NCBI GenBank assembly: GCA_963205455.1
Contig: CAUJJL010000045.1
Span: 1-64,000 of the forward strand
Direction: 5' to 3'
DNA length: 64,000 nucleotides
Origin: Verrucomicrobiota bacterium
Lineage (GTDB): Bacteria; Verrucomicrobiota; Verrucomicrobiia; Opitutales; Opitutaceae
How positions within the stretch are numbered: position 1 is the first letter of the stretch; each line of letters starts with the position of its first letter. This document shows, in pieces, positions 44,107-52,246 of this stretch. The position numbers were made by a program, and so were the translations under genes. Under the pieces are notes generated by a model. That model saw nothing but the letters and a program-made list of their open reading frames with translations, was not told the DNA's origin and made no database searches.

Positions 44107-44934
44107 TCATTCGCGCATTCGCCGACGGAAGGCCTGGGGCGATTCTCCCACGCAACGCCCGAATACTTCATAAAATGCACTCAGCGACCCGAAGCCGCAG
44201 GCGAGTGCGACGTCCACAACCTTGTCATCATTCAGAAGCAGCAACCGCTGCGCATTGGTCACACGGCATTGCCGCAGGTAGTCGCCAATCGTGATGCCTG
44301 ACAGACGTTGAAACAACGGCATGGCGTAATTGGGATGCAGGCCGGCCGAACCGGCGACATCGGCGATGGACAGTTTCTCATGATAACGCTCCGCCATGCA
44401 CCGGGCCATTGCTTCGACGTGCCTCAGATTGTTGGGCACGGATTTCACGCGCGCGTTTCGTTTCGGATTTTCTTCAACATCCGCCTTCTCAGCCATCCAG
44501 AGCAGGCACGCCTGGAGTTCGTACAACAATCGCCGCTGCTGCTGGTGATTCGCATTGGCGAGTTCCTTGACCCAGTCGAGCACAGCAAACCGCCCGGCGT
44601 TGTCCGCGGGAGCAACCCACCAGTTGCCTTCCATCAGTCCGCTGACAAAGCGCGCCGGCAGCGTCCAGCTCCACACCCACGCGAGCGGCACCGTGATCCA
44701 CGCCATCCGACTCCGGCGGTCCGCCGCAACCAGGGTATGCGGCGTCGATCCCCAGAACATCGTCAACCGCCGCGGAATCAACCGCCTCATCACCCCGCGA
44801 TGCAGGTAGGTGACCTCTCCCTTCAGCAGATAGTTGATTTCAATCTCACTGTGATGATGGATCCGCTCCATCGCACGAGGCGGCGAAAGCAGCCTGGCAG
44901 CCAGCCCAAAGGTCTCGAATCGAACATCCGGCAT
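44107..44934 (-). CDS. AraC-family transcriptional regulator
   Basis: 275 residues from ATG 44934, which has AGGA just upstream; a GTG at 45012 is in frame. The N-terminal cupin-type sensor has HHHSEIEINYLLKGEVTYLH and RRLTMFWGSTPHTLV. The C-terminal double helix-turn-helix reads LSIADVAGSAGLHPNYAMPL and VVDVALACGFGSLSAFYEVF, then VGESPQAFRRRM. It probably responds to a sugar and controls the neighbouring sulfatase or oxidoreductase. Its first 23 codons and upstream region are duplicated at 46860-46990. Confidence 0.92.
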   Translation of the reverse strand: MPDVRFETFGLAARLLSPPRAMERIHHHSEIEINYLLKGEVTYLHRGVMRRLIPRRLTMFWGSTPHTLVAADRRSRMAWITVPLAWVWSWTLPARFVSGLMEGNWWVAPADNAGRFAVLDWVKELANANHQQQRRLLYELQACLLWMAEKADVEENPKRNARVKSVPNNLRHVEAMARCMAERYHEKLSIADVAGSAGLHPNYAMPLFQRLSGITIGDYLRQCRVTNAQRLLLLNDDKVVDVALACGFGSLSAFYEVFGRCVGESPQAFRRRMRE

Positions 44935-44996
44935 GTATCCTATTTTTCCGGAAAGAATGGGCGTAGTACCCCGATGCTTCCAGCCGCAAAATGGCA
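44866..44996. repeat. 131-bp direct repeat, copy 1 (5' end of AraC gene and promoter)
   Basis: Matches 46860-46990 with seven substitutions, six of them clustered in ten bases (44963-44973). It holds the first 23 codons of the AraC gene, its ribosome site and about 60 bases upstream. The copies are 1994 bases apart. Confidence 0.9.
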
Positions 44997-45066
44997 GGGC
45001 CTCCCCCTCCACGAGGAAGTCGAGACCTGCAGGAAACGCTCTGCGAATGGCGCGGATGGAGTTGGC

Positions 45067-46749
45067 TCAATGAGCCTTCGTGGATTCAGGCTGAAGGGTC
45101 CACGCGAGCACCTGTCCATCCTCTGTCAATCGCTGCCGCAGCCTTTCAAAGTCGATATCCTGCACAGCCTTTTTCTCATCCATCGCCTGGACCGCCGCCG
45201 TTGCCGCAGATTGTCCCAACACCATAAACACCGGCTCCATCCGGATCGACCCAAAGGCGATGTGACTCGCCGAGAGGCAGACCGGCACAAGCAGATTGGC
45301 GCACTCCCTGGCGGACGGCACAATCGACTTGTAGCTGATGGGATACGGAGGGAATCCCTTGATCTGCACGTCACCTTCGTTTCGCACGTGACCTTGAGCG
45401 TCCACATAGCGCTGCTGGTTGTGCGAATCCATCGTGTACGCAGCCAGCGCAACCGGATCTTTAGCCACGGCTTTCCCCTGGCAATTGTCCTGTGTCATCA
45501 CGTAGTCGCTCACCATCCTTCGCGCCTCTCGCACATAGATCTGCTCCTGCCAGCCATGGCCTTCCACAAACTCATCCTTCGTCATCCCCCAACGCGCGAC
45601 TTCATTTCGCACCGCTTCAGGCACGCGCGGATGATTTGCCAGCGTCCACATCAACCCCTGCTGGTATAGGCGGTGCTGCGCCACGATCCTTTCGCGTTCG
45701 GCATAAGAAGCTTCAGGATAGTCGTAGTTCTGACCGATAAAATCTGTGGATACACCATGCTTGTTGTTTGTGTCCGACTTGCGGTTGGGCATCGCGGAAT
45801 TGATCCACGGCACCCTTCGCTCGCCGGATTCAAAATTGCGCAGCAGCAGTTCATACCACAGCGGATCGTAGCCTTCCGGCTTGGCAAAAGGGATCCGGTT
45901 GTCGGGGTGATCCGTCAGGCACATCCGGAAACAATAGGCCTGCACGCGTTTGTCCGCGCCACCCTCCTCGCCCGGTCCCGTCGGGTCGATGTGCGGCAGA
46001 AGACCGCTGCTGGGATCGCCGGGCTTGATGTAGGGATCGATGCCCGGAAAAAGCTGATGCGACTTCGCAAGTTGCGTCTGCACGCCGTTCGCTGTTTCTC
46101 CATACTGCGCGTTCGCCTCGCGACCCACCGTATAGGAAACCTTCGCCGCAGCCATGAGGTCACCTTCATAGGTCGCATCGATAAACATGCGACCGCGAAA
46201 CACCTTCCCCGATTCCATCGCGATTGCCATGATGCGCCACGGAATGGAACGCGTCAGCGACACCCCAGTCTCGCGATTGAGCCTCTCGCCATATGCCACT
46301 TCGATGCCGTACTCACCCACCCAGTCATTGAAGATCTTGAGCGCCGCGCTCGGCTCGAATGTCCACATCGCCGTCTCGCCCGCACCCGTGCGTGTCTGCC
46401 CATCATCCTTATATTCGCGGCGGTCCTGCCACTTCCATGCGGATGGCTGATCGTAGTATCGGCGCACGGCCTGATAGAACTCGCGCGCAATGCCACCGAT
46501 TGCCGCCTTGTTGCCAATGTCCGTCTGGCCAAGGCCTCCACTGCTCAACCCGCCCAACCGCTGCGTGGGCTCGATCACCACAACGGTCCTGCCAAGTCGT
46601 TTTGCCTGAACCGCCGCCGCAAGCCCAGCTGATGTTCCCCCATAAATCACGACATCATACTCTTTCACCGCACGCAGATCGCCCGCAAAACATAGCATCA
46701 GGAGCAAGAAGAGCAGGGCCTTGGATTTTTTGATGGCGCTATCAACCAT
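45067..46749 (-). CDS. Exported FAD-dependent oxidoreductase
   Basis: 560 residues, ATG 46749. Signal [18 protein letters not shown], then the dinucleotide site [20 protein letters not shown] and ETxxRLGG-type loop [19 protein letters not shown]. The middle contains [17 protein letters not shown] and the end [20 protein letters not shown] and [11 protein letters not shown], as in the FAD_oxidored family common in Planctomycetota and Verrucomicrobiota polysaccharide loci. The electron acceptor and substrate are unknown. It sits between two copies of the AraC 5' end, and may be expressed from the duplicated AraC promoter. Confidence 0.85.
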   Translation of the reverse strand: MVDSAIKKSKALLFLLLMLCFAGDLRAVKEYDVVIYGGTSAGLAAAVQAKRLGRTVVVIEPTQRLGGLSSGGLGQTDIGNKAAIGGIAREFYQAVRRYYDQPSAWKWQDRREYKDDGQTRTGAGETAMWTFEPSAALKIFNDWVGEYGIEVAYGERLNRETGVSLTRSIPWRIMAIAMESGKVFRGRMFIDATYEGDLMAAAKVSYTVGREANAQYGETANGVQTQLAKSHQLFPGIDPYIKPGDPSSGLLPHIDPTGPGEEGGADKRVQAYCFRMCLTDHPDNRIPFAKPEGYDPLWYELLLRNFESGERRVPWINSAMPNRKSDTNNKHGVSTDFIGQNYDYPEASYAERERIVAQHRLYQQGLMWTLANHPRVPEAVRNEVARWGMTKDEFVEGHGWQEQIYVREARRMVSDYVMTQDNCQGKAVAKDPVALAAYTMDSHNQQRYVDAQGHVRNEGDVQIKGFPPYPISYKSIVPSARECANLLVPVCLSASHIAFGSIRMEPVFMVLGQSAATAAVQAMDEKKAVQDIDFERLRQRLTEDGQVLAWTLQPESTKAH

Positions 46750-46928
46750 TGTGATGAGGAAATTGAAGAAGAAACAGATGTGAAGGCGTGCGTACTGACC
46801 GGTTCAGACCCTTGGACACTGGCATCGAGCGTCAAGTGCAGAACCCAAGCCAATCTCATCTCCATCGCACGAGGCGGCGAAAGCAGCCTGGCAGCCAGCC
46901 CAAAGGTCTCGAATCGAACATCCGGCAT
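46698..46928 (-). pseudogene. Truncated AraC copy / possible leader peptide
   Basis: The duplicated AraC start (MPDVRFETFGLAARLLSPPR, then AME) at 46928 runs into unrelated sequence and stops at 46698, inside the start of the FAD oxidoreductase gene (46749). It keeps the AGGA ribosome site. Ribosomes could therefore initiate here and pass the true start in another frame; the effect on the oxidoreductase is unknown. Confidence 0.65.
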
Positions 46929-46990
46929 GCATCCTATTTTTCCGGAAAGAATGGGCGCAATTTCTGGATGCTTCCAGCCGCAAAATGGCA
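46860..46990. repeat. 131-bp direct repeat, copy 2
   Basis: Second copy of 44866-44996, now between the minus-strand FAD oxidoreductase and the plus-strand SIS gene (13 bases before its ATG). It brings an AraC-type promoter and start in front of the oxidoreductase. Confidence 0.9.
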
Positions 46991-47003
46991 TAGACTCGAC
47001 GGC

Positions 47004-47819
47004 ATGTCTCCTTCCGCAGTCCTGCCGGAGCTCTCCTTCCCCGATCAGCTTGAGCGCGTACGGCTCTCTCTTCGCGCCCAACATGCAGCCTTGACGGGCG
47101 TCGCCCGTCTCTTCGCCGATGCCCTCGGAGAAGGTGGCGTCGTCCATGTCTACGCCAACGGACACTCCCGCCTAGCGGTCGAGGAGCTTTGCATCCGCAT
47201 CGGCGCGCTCACCGGTTTTCATCCGCTCCTTCAGACCGGGCTCGTCACGTTCGTCGACGTCGTTGGACCGAACGGCATCCGGCTCAACCAGACCATAGAA
47301 AAGGTCGAGGGACTCGGACGCCAGCTCCTTGCCGAGGTGGATGTTGGTCCAAACGAACCCATGCTCGCCATCTCCGCCACGGGGCAGACCGCCGCCGCGG
47401 TGGACGCTGCGCTCGCCTGGCGTCAGATGCATCCCAACAACCCGCTCGTGCTGCTCTGCTGCCGCGAGCAGGCGCGTCAGGGTGCGCCCAAACACAGTTC
47501 GGGCAAAACCTTCTGGCACATCGCGGAGGAAGGTCCCGGCGTAGTCCATCTACTCGACAATGCCATGCCGATGGGTGACACCACCGTCATGGTTTCCGGA
47601 GGCACGGGCAACTATCCGCTTTGTCCGCTTTCCTCCATCGGTGCGTTGAGTGTCATCCAATGCCTGAATGAACTCACCTTGCGCGAACTTGATTCCCGCG
47701 GAATTCGCCATCCGGTGCTCCGCAACATGCATGTCGCCGACACGCGCGACACCTACGATGCCTGGATCCGCGACCAGCGTCGGCGCTATGCCCGGGCGCT
47801 GCATCGCCCGACATCCTGA
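47004..47819 (+). CDS. SIS-domain protein (sugar isomerase-like, UPF0309 type)
   Basis: 271 residues from ATG 47004; the open frame starts at 46788 in the duplicated region, but the similarity to SIS proteins begins at MSPSAVLPELSFPDQL. SIS features: VARLFADALGEGGVVHVYANG, HSRLAVEELCIRIGALTGFHP, and the Ala-rich AISATGQTAAAVDAALAWRQM with the Ser/Thr pocket replaced in part. SIS domains bind phosphosugars as isomerases or sensors. It starts the plus-strand run that goes through the oxidoreductase and ROK genes, so a role in aminosugar or ketosugar phosphate metabolism is possible. Confidence 0.8.
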   Translation: MSPSAVLPELSFPDQLERVRLSLRAQHAALTGVARLFADALGEGGVVHVYANGHSRLAVEELCIRIGALTGFHPLLQTGLVTFVDVVGPNGIRLNQTIEKVEGLGRQLLAEVDVGPNEPMLAISATGQTAAAVDAALAWRQMHPNNPLVLLCCREQARQGAPKHSSGKTFWHIAEEGPGVVHLLDNAMPMGDTTVMVSGGTGNYPLCPLSSIGALSVIQCLNELTLRELDSRGIRHPVLRNMHVADTRDTYDAWIRDQRRRYARALHRPTS

Positions 47820-47833
47820 TTCTCCCTGCCGAG

Positions 47834-49159
47834 ATGTTCACCTATTCAAAATCCATTCCGGTCTACGGAGACTTTGACGTTGTCATTGTCGGCTCCGGCT
47901 CGGCAGGCGCGACTGCCACAATTGCTGCCGCCCGCGCGGGAGTGCGCACGCTGCTGATCGAAAAACTGCCTTTTCTCGGAGGCACCTCCACCGCAGTCCT
48001 CGATACCTTTTACGGCTTCTATACTCCCGGGAAAACCAATCGCAAAGTTGTTGGCGGCGTGCCCGACGATCTTGTGGCAGAAATGCGGTCCATCGGCCCC
48101 GTGGTTGAGCGACCGAATACTTTCGGCGCAGGTACCGGCATTACGTATCATCCCGACGAACTCAAGGTAGCATGGGAACGACTCGTCCGTCGCGCGGGAG
48201 CGCATGTGCTGCTGCACACGACCGTCCAGGATGTGATCCGCGGCGGAGACCGCTTCGAGGCCCTTGTGATTGCAACCAAGACCGGCCTGCAACTCGTCCG
48301 CGGTCGCGCGTTCATTGACGCCTCCGGCGACGCCGATCTCTGCGCGTACGGCGGAGTGCCCTTCGAACTCGCCGGCGCCGAGGCTCCCGCGCAAACGCTC
48401 ACCACCTCCTTCCGCGTTGCCAATGTTGACATGGCTCAGCGCAAAACCGTGACCAAGGACCGGCTGCATGCGCTCATGGCTGAGGCCGCCACGACGCTCG
48501 GTTACCGGCTGCCACGACGGGAGGGTTCCGACCACATTACTCCTGTGGAAAACATGACGGCCACGATCATGACGCGCCTCAATTCCTTTGAGCGCAACGC
48601 TGCCGGCGCGGTCATCAATGCGACAGACCCGGACCTCCTCACCCGCGCAGAAATGGACGGACGCGAACAGGCGCTTGAATACATCCGTTTCCTGCACGAT
48701 CGGGTGCCAGGCTACGGGAAGGCCCGCCTCGCCACCTTCGGTCCGCAGATCGGTGTCCGCGAAACGCGACGCGTCCATGGCCTGTACCGCCTCACAAAGG
48801 AGGATGTGCTCGAAGCGAGGCAGTTCGATGACCAGATCGGATTGTGCGGTGCACCCATCGAGGACCATCACGATGGCGATGGCACACGCTGGCACTACCT
48901 GCCCGACGACCAATGTGTCGGCATTCCCTATCGCACGCTCGTGCCCCGTGGAATCGACAATGTGGCAGTCGCCGGACGTTGTTTTTCAGCCACCCATGAC
49001 GCGCATGCCAGCGTGAGGTCAATGGGACAATGCATGGTCATGGGACACGCGGCGGGTGTCGCCGCATCCATGATCGCGAGCCGGGGCGGTCGGTTCACCG
49101 ACGTGGATGCCGCGCGCCTGCGTTCCACGCTCCGGTCCCAGGGAGCCATTCTCGAATGA
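47834..49159 (+). CDS. FAD-dependent oxidoreductase (cytoplasmic)
   Basis: 441 residues, ATG 47834, 14 bases after the SIS gene. No signal peptide. FDVVIVGSGSAGATATIAAA is the FAD site, LLIEKLPFLGGTSTA the second-strand loop, GRAFIDASGDADLCAYGG the middle motif and NVAVAGRCFSATHDAHASVR plus MGHAAGVAASM the C-terminal FAD contact. Same broad family as the exported enzyme at 45067, but shorter and cytoplasmic. It overlaps the ROK gene by ATGA. The substrate is unknown. Confidence 0.87.
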   Translation: MFTYSKSIPVYGDFDVVIVGSGSAGATATIAAARAGVRTLLIEKLPFLGGTSTAVLDTFYGFYTPGKTNRKVVGGVPDDLVAEMRSIGPVVERPNTFGAGTGITYHPDELKVAWERLVRRAGAHVLLHTTVQDVIRGGDRFEALVIATKTGLQLVRGRAFIDASGDADLCAYGGVPFELAGAEAPAQTLTTSFRVANVDMAQRKTVTKDRLHALMAEAATTLGYRLPRREGSDHITPVENMTATIMTRLNSFERNAAGAVINATDPDLLTRAEMDGREQALEYIRFLHDRVPGYGKARLATFGPQIGVRETRRVHGLYRLTKEDVLEARQFDDQIGLCGAPIEDHHDGDGTRWHYLPDDQCVGIPYRTLVPRGIDNVAVAGRCFSATHDAHASVRSMGQCMVMGHAAGVAASMIASRGGRFTDVDAARLRSTLRSQGAILE

Positions 49160-50121
49160 ACTGGATCGGCCTCGACATCGGTGGAACTCGCATCAAGGGC
49201 GGAGTCCTCGATGACGCCGGCCGGGTACTTACGCGGGCTGTCGAGGACACTCAGGTCCGGCAATCCTTGCGTGCCTTTGAGCGACAACTCGACAATCTCG
49301 TTTCCCGGCTGATGCGGCAGGCTCCCGGCATACTCGGCGGCATTGGCGCTGCCATCACAGGCCCGGTCGATCCGGCGATTGGATGCGTCTACCTGCCAGG
49401 CAAGATCCGCGGACTCGATCGCCATCGCACGGTACCCTACCTTCGCAAACGCTGGAAGGTGCCCGTGACGGCCGACAACGATGGACGCCTTGCATGCCTC
49501 GCCGAGTGGCGCGCTGGCGCTGGCCGCGGCTGCGCGAATCTCGTCGTCTTCACGCTCGGCACGGGAATCGGGTCTGGAGTCGTGCTGGATGGGCGCCTGC
49601 TCACCGATCGTCATTGGCAGCGCGGCACGCAGTGCGGCCACATGATCATCGACGTGAACGGCCCCCGCTGCCTTACAGGCCCGCGCGGCACCGGGGAGAG
49701 CCTCGCCTCCGTCACCGCCCTCGTGCAGTCCGTGCGCGATCACCTTGCGCGCGGACTTCCTTCGGTGCTTGGGAAAAAGGCACCGCACGAAATTGCGTTC
49801 ACGGACATCGCGCTCGCGGTGCGACGCAAGGATCCGGTGATCACCGACATTTTCGAACGATGGCTCAATCGTTTCGCGGCCGTTGTATTGAATACCTACT
49901 ACGCCTACACCCCCGACCTGATCGTGCTGGCTGGCGGCCCCATGCACGCCGCGAGCATCATTCTTCCACGCCTCGAAGCCGCGCTCAACACGGCCGCCTT
50001 TCGTGTGCCCCCTGATTACCCGATACCCGTGCGTGCCGCACGCTTCGTTGATGACGCCGGATGGATCGGCGCCGCCCTGAGCGGCAGCGATTTCGCGGCC
50101 AAAGAAAAGGACAGCGCATGA
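49156..50121 (+). CDS. ROK-family protein (sugar kinase-like), degenerate zinc motif
   Basis: 321 residues from ATG 49156. ATP site WIGLDIGGTRIKGGVLDDAG, catalytic Asp in ADNDGRLACLAEW, GTGIGSGVVLDG and the adenosine loop DLIVLAGGPMHA. ROK proteins usually have GHxxx...CxCGxxGCxE; here it reads CGHMIIDVNGPRCLTGPRGT and only the His and first Cys remain, so the structural zinc is probably lost. There is no DNA-binding domain, so it is more a kinase (glucokinase or aminosugar kinase type) than a repressor. It overlaps the oxidoreductase stop by ATGA. Confidence 0.87.
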   Translation: MNWIGLDIGGTRIKGGVLDDAGRVLTRAVEDTQVRQSLRAFERQLDNLVSRLMRQAPGILGGIGAAITGPVDPAIGCVYLPGKIRGLDRHRTVPYLRKRWKVPVTADNDGRLACLAEWRAGAGRGCANLVVFTLGTGIGSGVVLDGRLLTDRHWQRGTQCGHMIIDVNGPRCLTGPRGTGESLASVTALVQSVRDHLARGLPSVLGKKAPHEIAFTDIALAVRRKDPVITDIFERWLNRFAAVVLNTYYAYTPDLIVLAGGPMHAASIILPRLEAALNTAAFRVPPDYPIPVRAARFVDDAGWIGAALSGSDFAAKEKDSA

Positions 50122-50198
50122 GCGACGCATCGCAGTCCCTCGTGAATGTTTTCCCTTCGACCATGGCAGTTCGTTCTGCACACCCCTGAGCCCTTCCC

Positions 50199-51263
50199 AT
50201 GAACAAGCCCGCCCCGTTGCCCATTCTCCCGACCCACGTCATCGGCTCCTATGCATGGCCCGGTTGGTACCATTGCTGTCATGCCTGTGTGCGACGCGGT
50301 GAATTCGGTCCCATCGACCTCGAGGAACTGCAGAACGACGCGGTCGATCTTGCGATCCGCGACCAGGAGGAGGCGGGACTCGACGTGATCTCCGACGGCG
50401 AAATGCGCCGCGCGGGTTTCTTCACGGCGGCCTTCTACGGTTTCATTCCCGGACTCGAATCCCTTCCGCCCACGCGTCTGCTCGGCGTGACGAGCCACGA
50501 CCAGCAGCACCGGTTTCGCGCCACACGGCCATTCACCGTTCCGACAGGTTTCGGGACCACCCAGGAATTCGGATACGCGAGGAAACGCACCTCCAAGCCA
50601 CTCATGGTTCCATTGCCGGGTCCCTACACGCTCGCCGGTCGCATCCTCACCGGCGAGGGCCAGCCGTATCGTTCGCGCGAAGAGGCGGCGTGGGCACTCG
50701 TGCCGTTCCTGCAGGAGGAAATCCGGCAGCTCTTTGCCGCCGGCGCACGTTACGTGCAGATCGACGAACCGACGCCTGCAATCCACAAGGTGCAGGACGT
50801 GGACATCGCGAAACTTTTCAATGCGGTGGTCGACGGTGTGCGGAAGCCGGCTGACGCCGAGATCTGGTGTCACCTGTGTTTCGGAAACTTCGCAGGAAGA
50901 CCGTATGCGCGGCGGGACTACGCGCCGGTCATCGACACCATCGCAAAGTTCAAGGTCGACCAGGTGCACCTGGAGTTCGCCGGAGTGGAGATGAACGGCA
51001 TCGGGATCGTCGCTCCGCTTGCCAATGTCTTCAAACGCGTGTCCATCGGTGTGGTGGACGTGAAGCTACACCAGGTGGAGACTCCCGCGGATATCGCGGC
51101 GCGCATCCGCCTCGCTCTCCGCCATCTGCCCGCGGACAAACTCGCGCTCGCACCTGATTGCGGCTTCAGCCAGACTCCCCGAGCGGGCGCACGAGGCAAG
51201 GCCACCGCTCTCACCACCGCTGCAGGCCTGGTCCGCGCCGAGATCAACGGCTCATCCCGGTAG
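50199..51263 (+). CDS. MetE C-terminal-like (cobalamin-independent methionine synthase family) protein
   Basis: 354 residues, ATG 50199. It has the barrel of the MetE C-terminal half: THVIGSYAWPGWYH, QEEAGLDVISDGEMRR, LMVPLPGPYTLAGR, VQIDEPTPAIH. The zinc ligands are present: His and Cys in IWCHLCFGN, Glu in VHLEFAGVEMNG, Cys in LALAPDCGFSQTPR. Stand-alone members use various methyl- or alkyl-thiol chemistry, or demethylate and cleave C-S bonds; methionine synthesis would need the missing N-terminal half. In this sugar locus, a thiol-transfer or demethylation role is possible but unproven. Confidence 0.85.
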   Translation: MNKPAPLPILPTHVIGSYAWPGWYHCCHACVRRGEFGPIDLEELQNDAVDLAIRDQEEAGLDVISDGEMRRAGFFTAAFYGFIPGLESLPPTRLLGVTSHDQQHRFRATRPFTVPTGFGTTQEFGYARKRTSKPLMVPLPGPYTLAGRILTGEGQPYRSREEAAWALVPFLQEEIRQLFAAGARYVQIDEPTPAIHKVQDVDIAKLFNAVVDGVRKPADAEIWCHLCFGNFAGRPYARRDYAPVIDTIAKFKVDQVHLEFAGVEMNGIGIVAPLANVFKRVSIGVVDVKLHQVETPADIAARIRLALRHLPADKLALAPDCGFSQTPRAGARGKATALTTAAGLVRAEINGSSR

Positions 51264-51283
51264 TCCACCTTCTTTTACTTCTC

Positions 51284-52246
51284 ATGAGCCTCACCATCGA
51301 AACCACACTGGGCGCGCTCCCGAAGGAGCGACTCGGACGCATCAACTCCCACGAGCACCTCTTCATCGACTCCAGTCAGGGCATCGTCAAGGACCCGGAT
51401 TTTCGCCTCGATAGTGTCGAGTGCGCCATCAAGGACGTCGTGGAATGGCGCGATGCGGGCGGCGGCGCAATGGTCGACACCATGCCCGTTTCCGCCGGAC
51501 GCAATGTCGGCAAACTCATCAAGGTTTCCGAGGCCACCGGCATCCCCATCATCGTGCCCACGGGATTTCACAAGAGCTACTACTACTGGCCAGACCACTG
51601 GCGCAACCGGTACAGCGAAGATGAGATGACGGAACTGATCGTCGCCGAGATCGAACAAGGCTGCGATCTCAACGAATACCAGGGGCCCATCGTCAAGCGC
51701 TGCGCCGTGAAGGCGGGAGCCATGAAGGTCGCCGGGCAATACAACTACGTGGACGACGTCATGAAACGACTCATCCGTGTCGTCGGACGCGCACACCAGC
51801 GCACGAGCTGCCCGGTCTTCGTCCACACCGAACGCGGACTGGAGTGTTTTGAACTCGTCCAGCGCCTCAACGACGCCGGCGTTCCCTCCCGAAGCATCCT
51901 CGTCTGCCACATGGACCGCAATGCCGACCTGTGGCTCCATCGCAAGCTCGCCCAGACCGGTGTCTTTCTCGAGTACGACACACCGAGTCGCTTCAAGTAC
52001 CAGCCGGAGTCCGTTCTCACCCGGCTCATGCGAGAGATGATTGAGGCGGGATTCCTCGACCGGCTCATGCTCGGTGGGGACATGGCTCGCCGCTCGTACC
52101 TCAAGTCCTACGGCGGCGGCCCCGGCTACGCCTATCTTCTTACCCATTTCACGGCGCGGCTCCGCGAGGAAGGATTTGGCGATGACGAACTCACCGCCAT
52201 CTGGATCGACAATCCTTTCCGCTGGCTCGCCGGAAAATCCACATGA
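51284..52246 (+). CDS. Phosphotriesterase-family metal hydrolase
   Basis: 320 residues from ATG 51284 (an overlapping shadow frame starts at 51158). Binuclear-metal motifs: HxH in INSHEHLFIDS, the bridging Lys in GPIVKRCAVKAGAM, His in VFVHTERG, His in ILVCHMDRN and Asp in LMLGGDMARRS. The family includes lactonases and phosphotriesterase homologues; in sugar operons many are lactonases for sugar lactones, which is the favoured guess. It overlaps the symporter by ATGA. Confidence 0.88.
   Translation: MSLTIETTLGALPKERLGRINSHEHLFIDSSQGIVKDPDFRLDSVECAIKDVVEWRDAGGGAMVDTMPVSAGRNVGKLIKVSEATGIPIIVPTGFHKSYYYWPDHWRNRYSEDEMTELIVAEIEQGCDLNEYQGPIVKRCAVKAGAMKVAGQYNYVDDVMKRLIRVVGRAHQRTSCPVFVHTERGLECFELVQRLNDAGVPSRSILVCHMDRNADLWLHRKLAQTGVFLEYDTPSRFKYQPESVLTRLMREMIEAGFLDRLMLGGDMARRSYLKSYGGGPGYAYLLTHFTARLREEGFGDDELTAIWIDNPFRWLAGKST

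Noticed and set aside
45067-45669. Plus-strand frame 44308-45669 across the AraC and oxidoreductase ends
   Set aside because: Pro/Arg/His-rich translation without domains, typical of a shadow frame in high-GC DNA.
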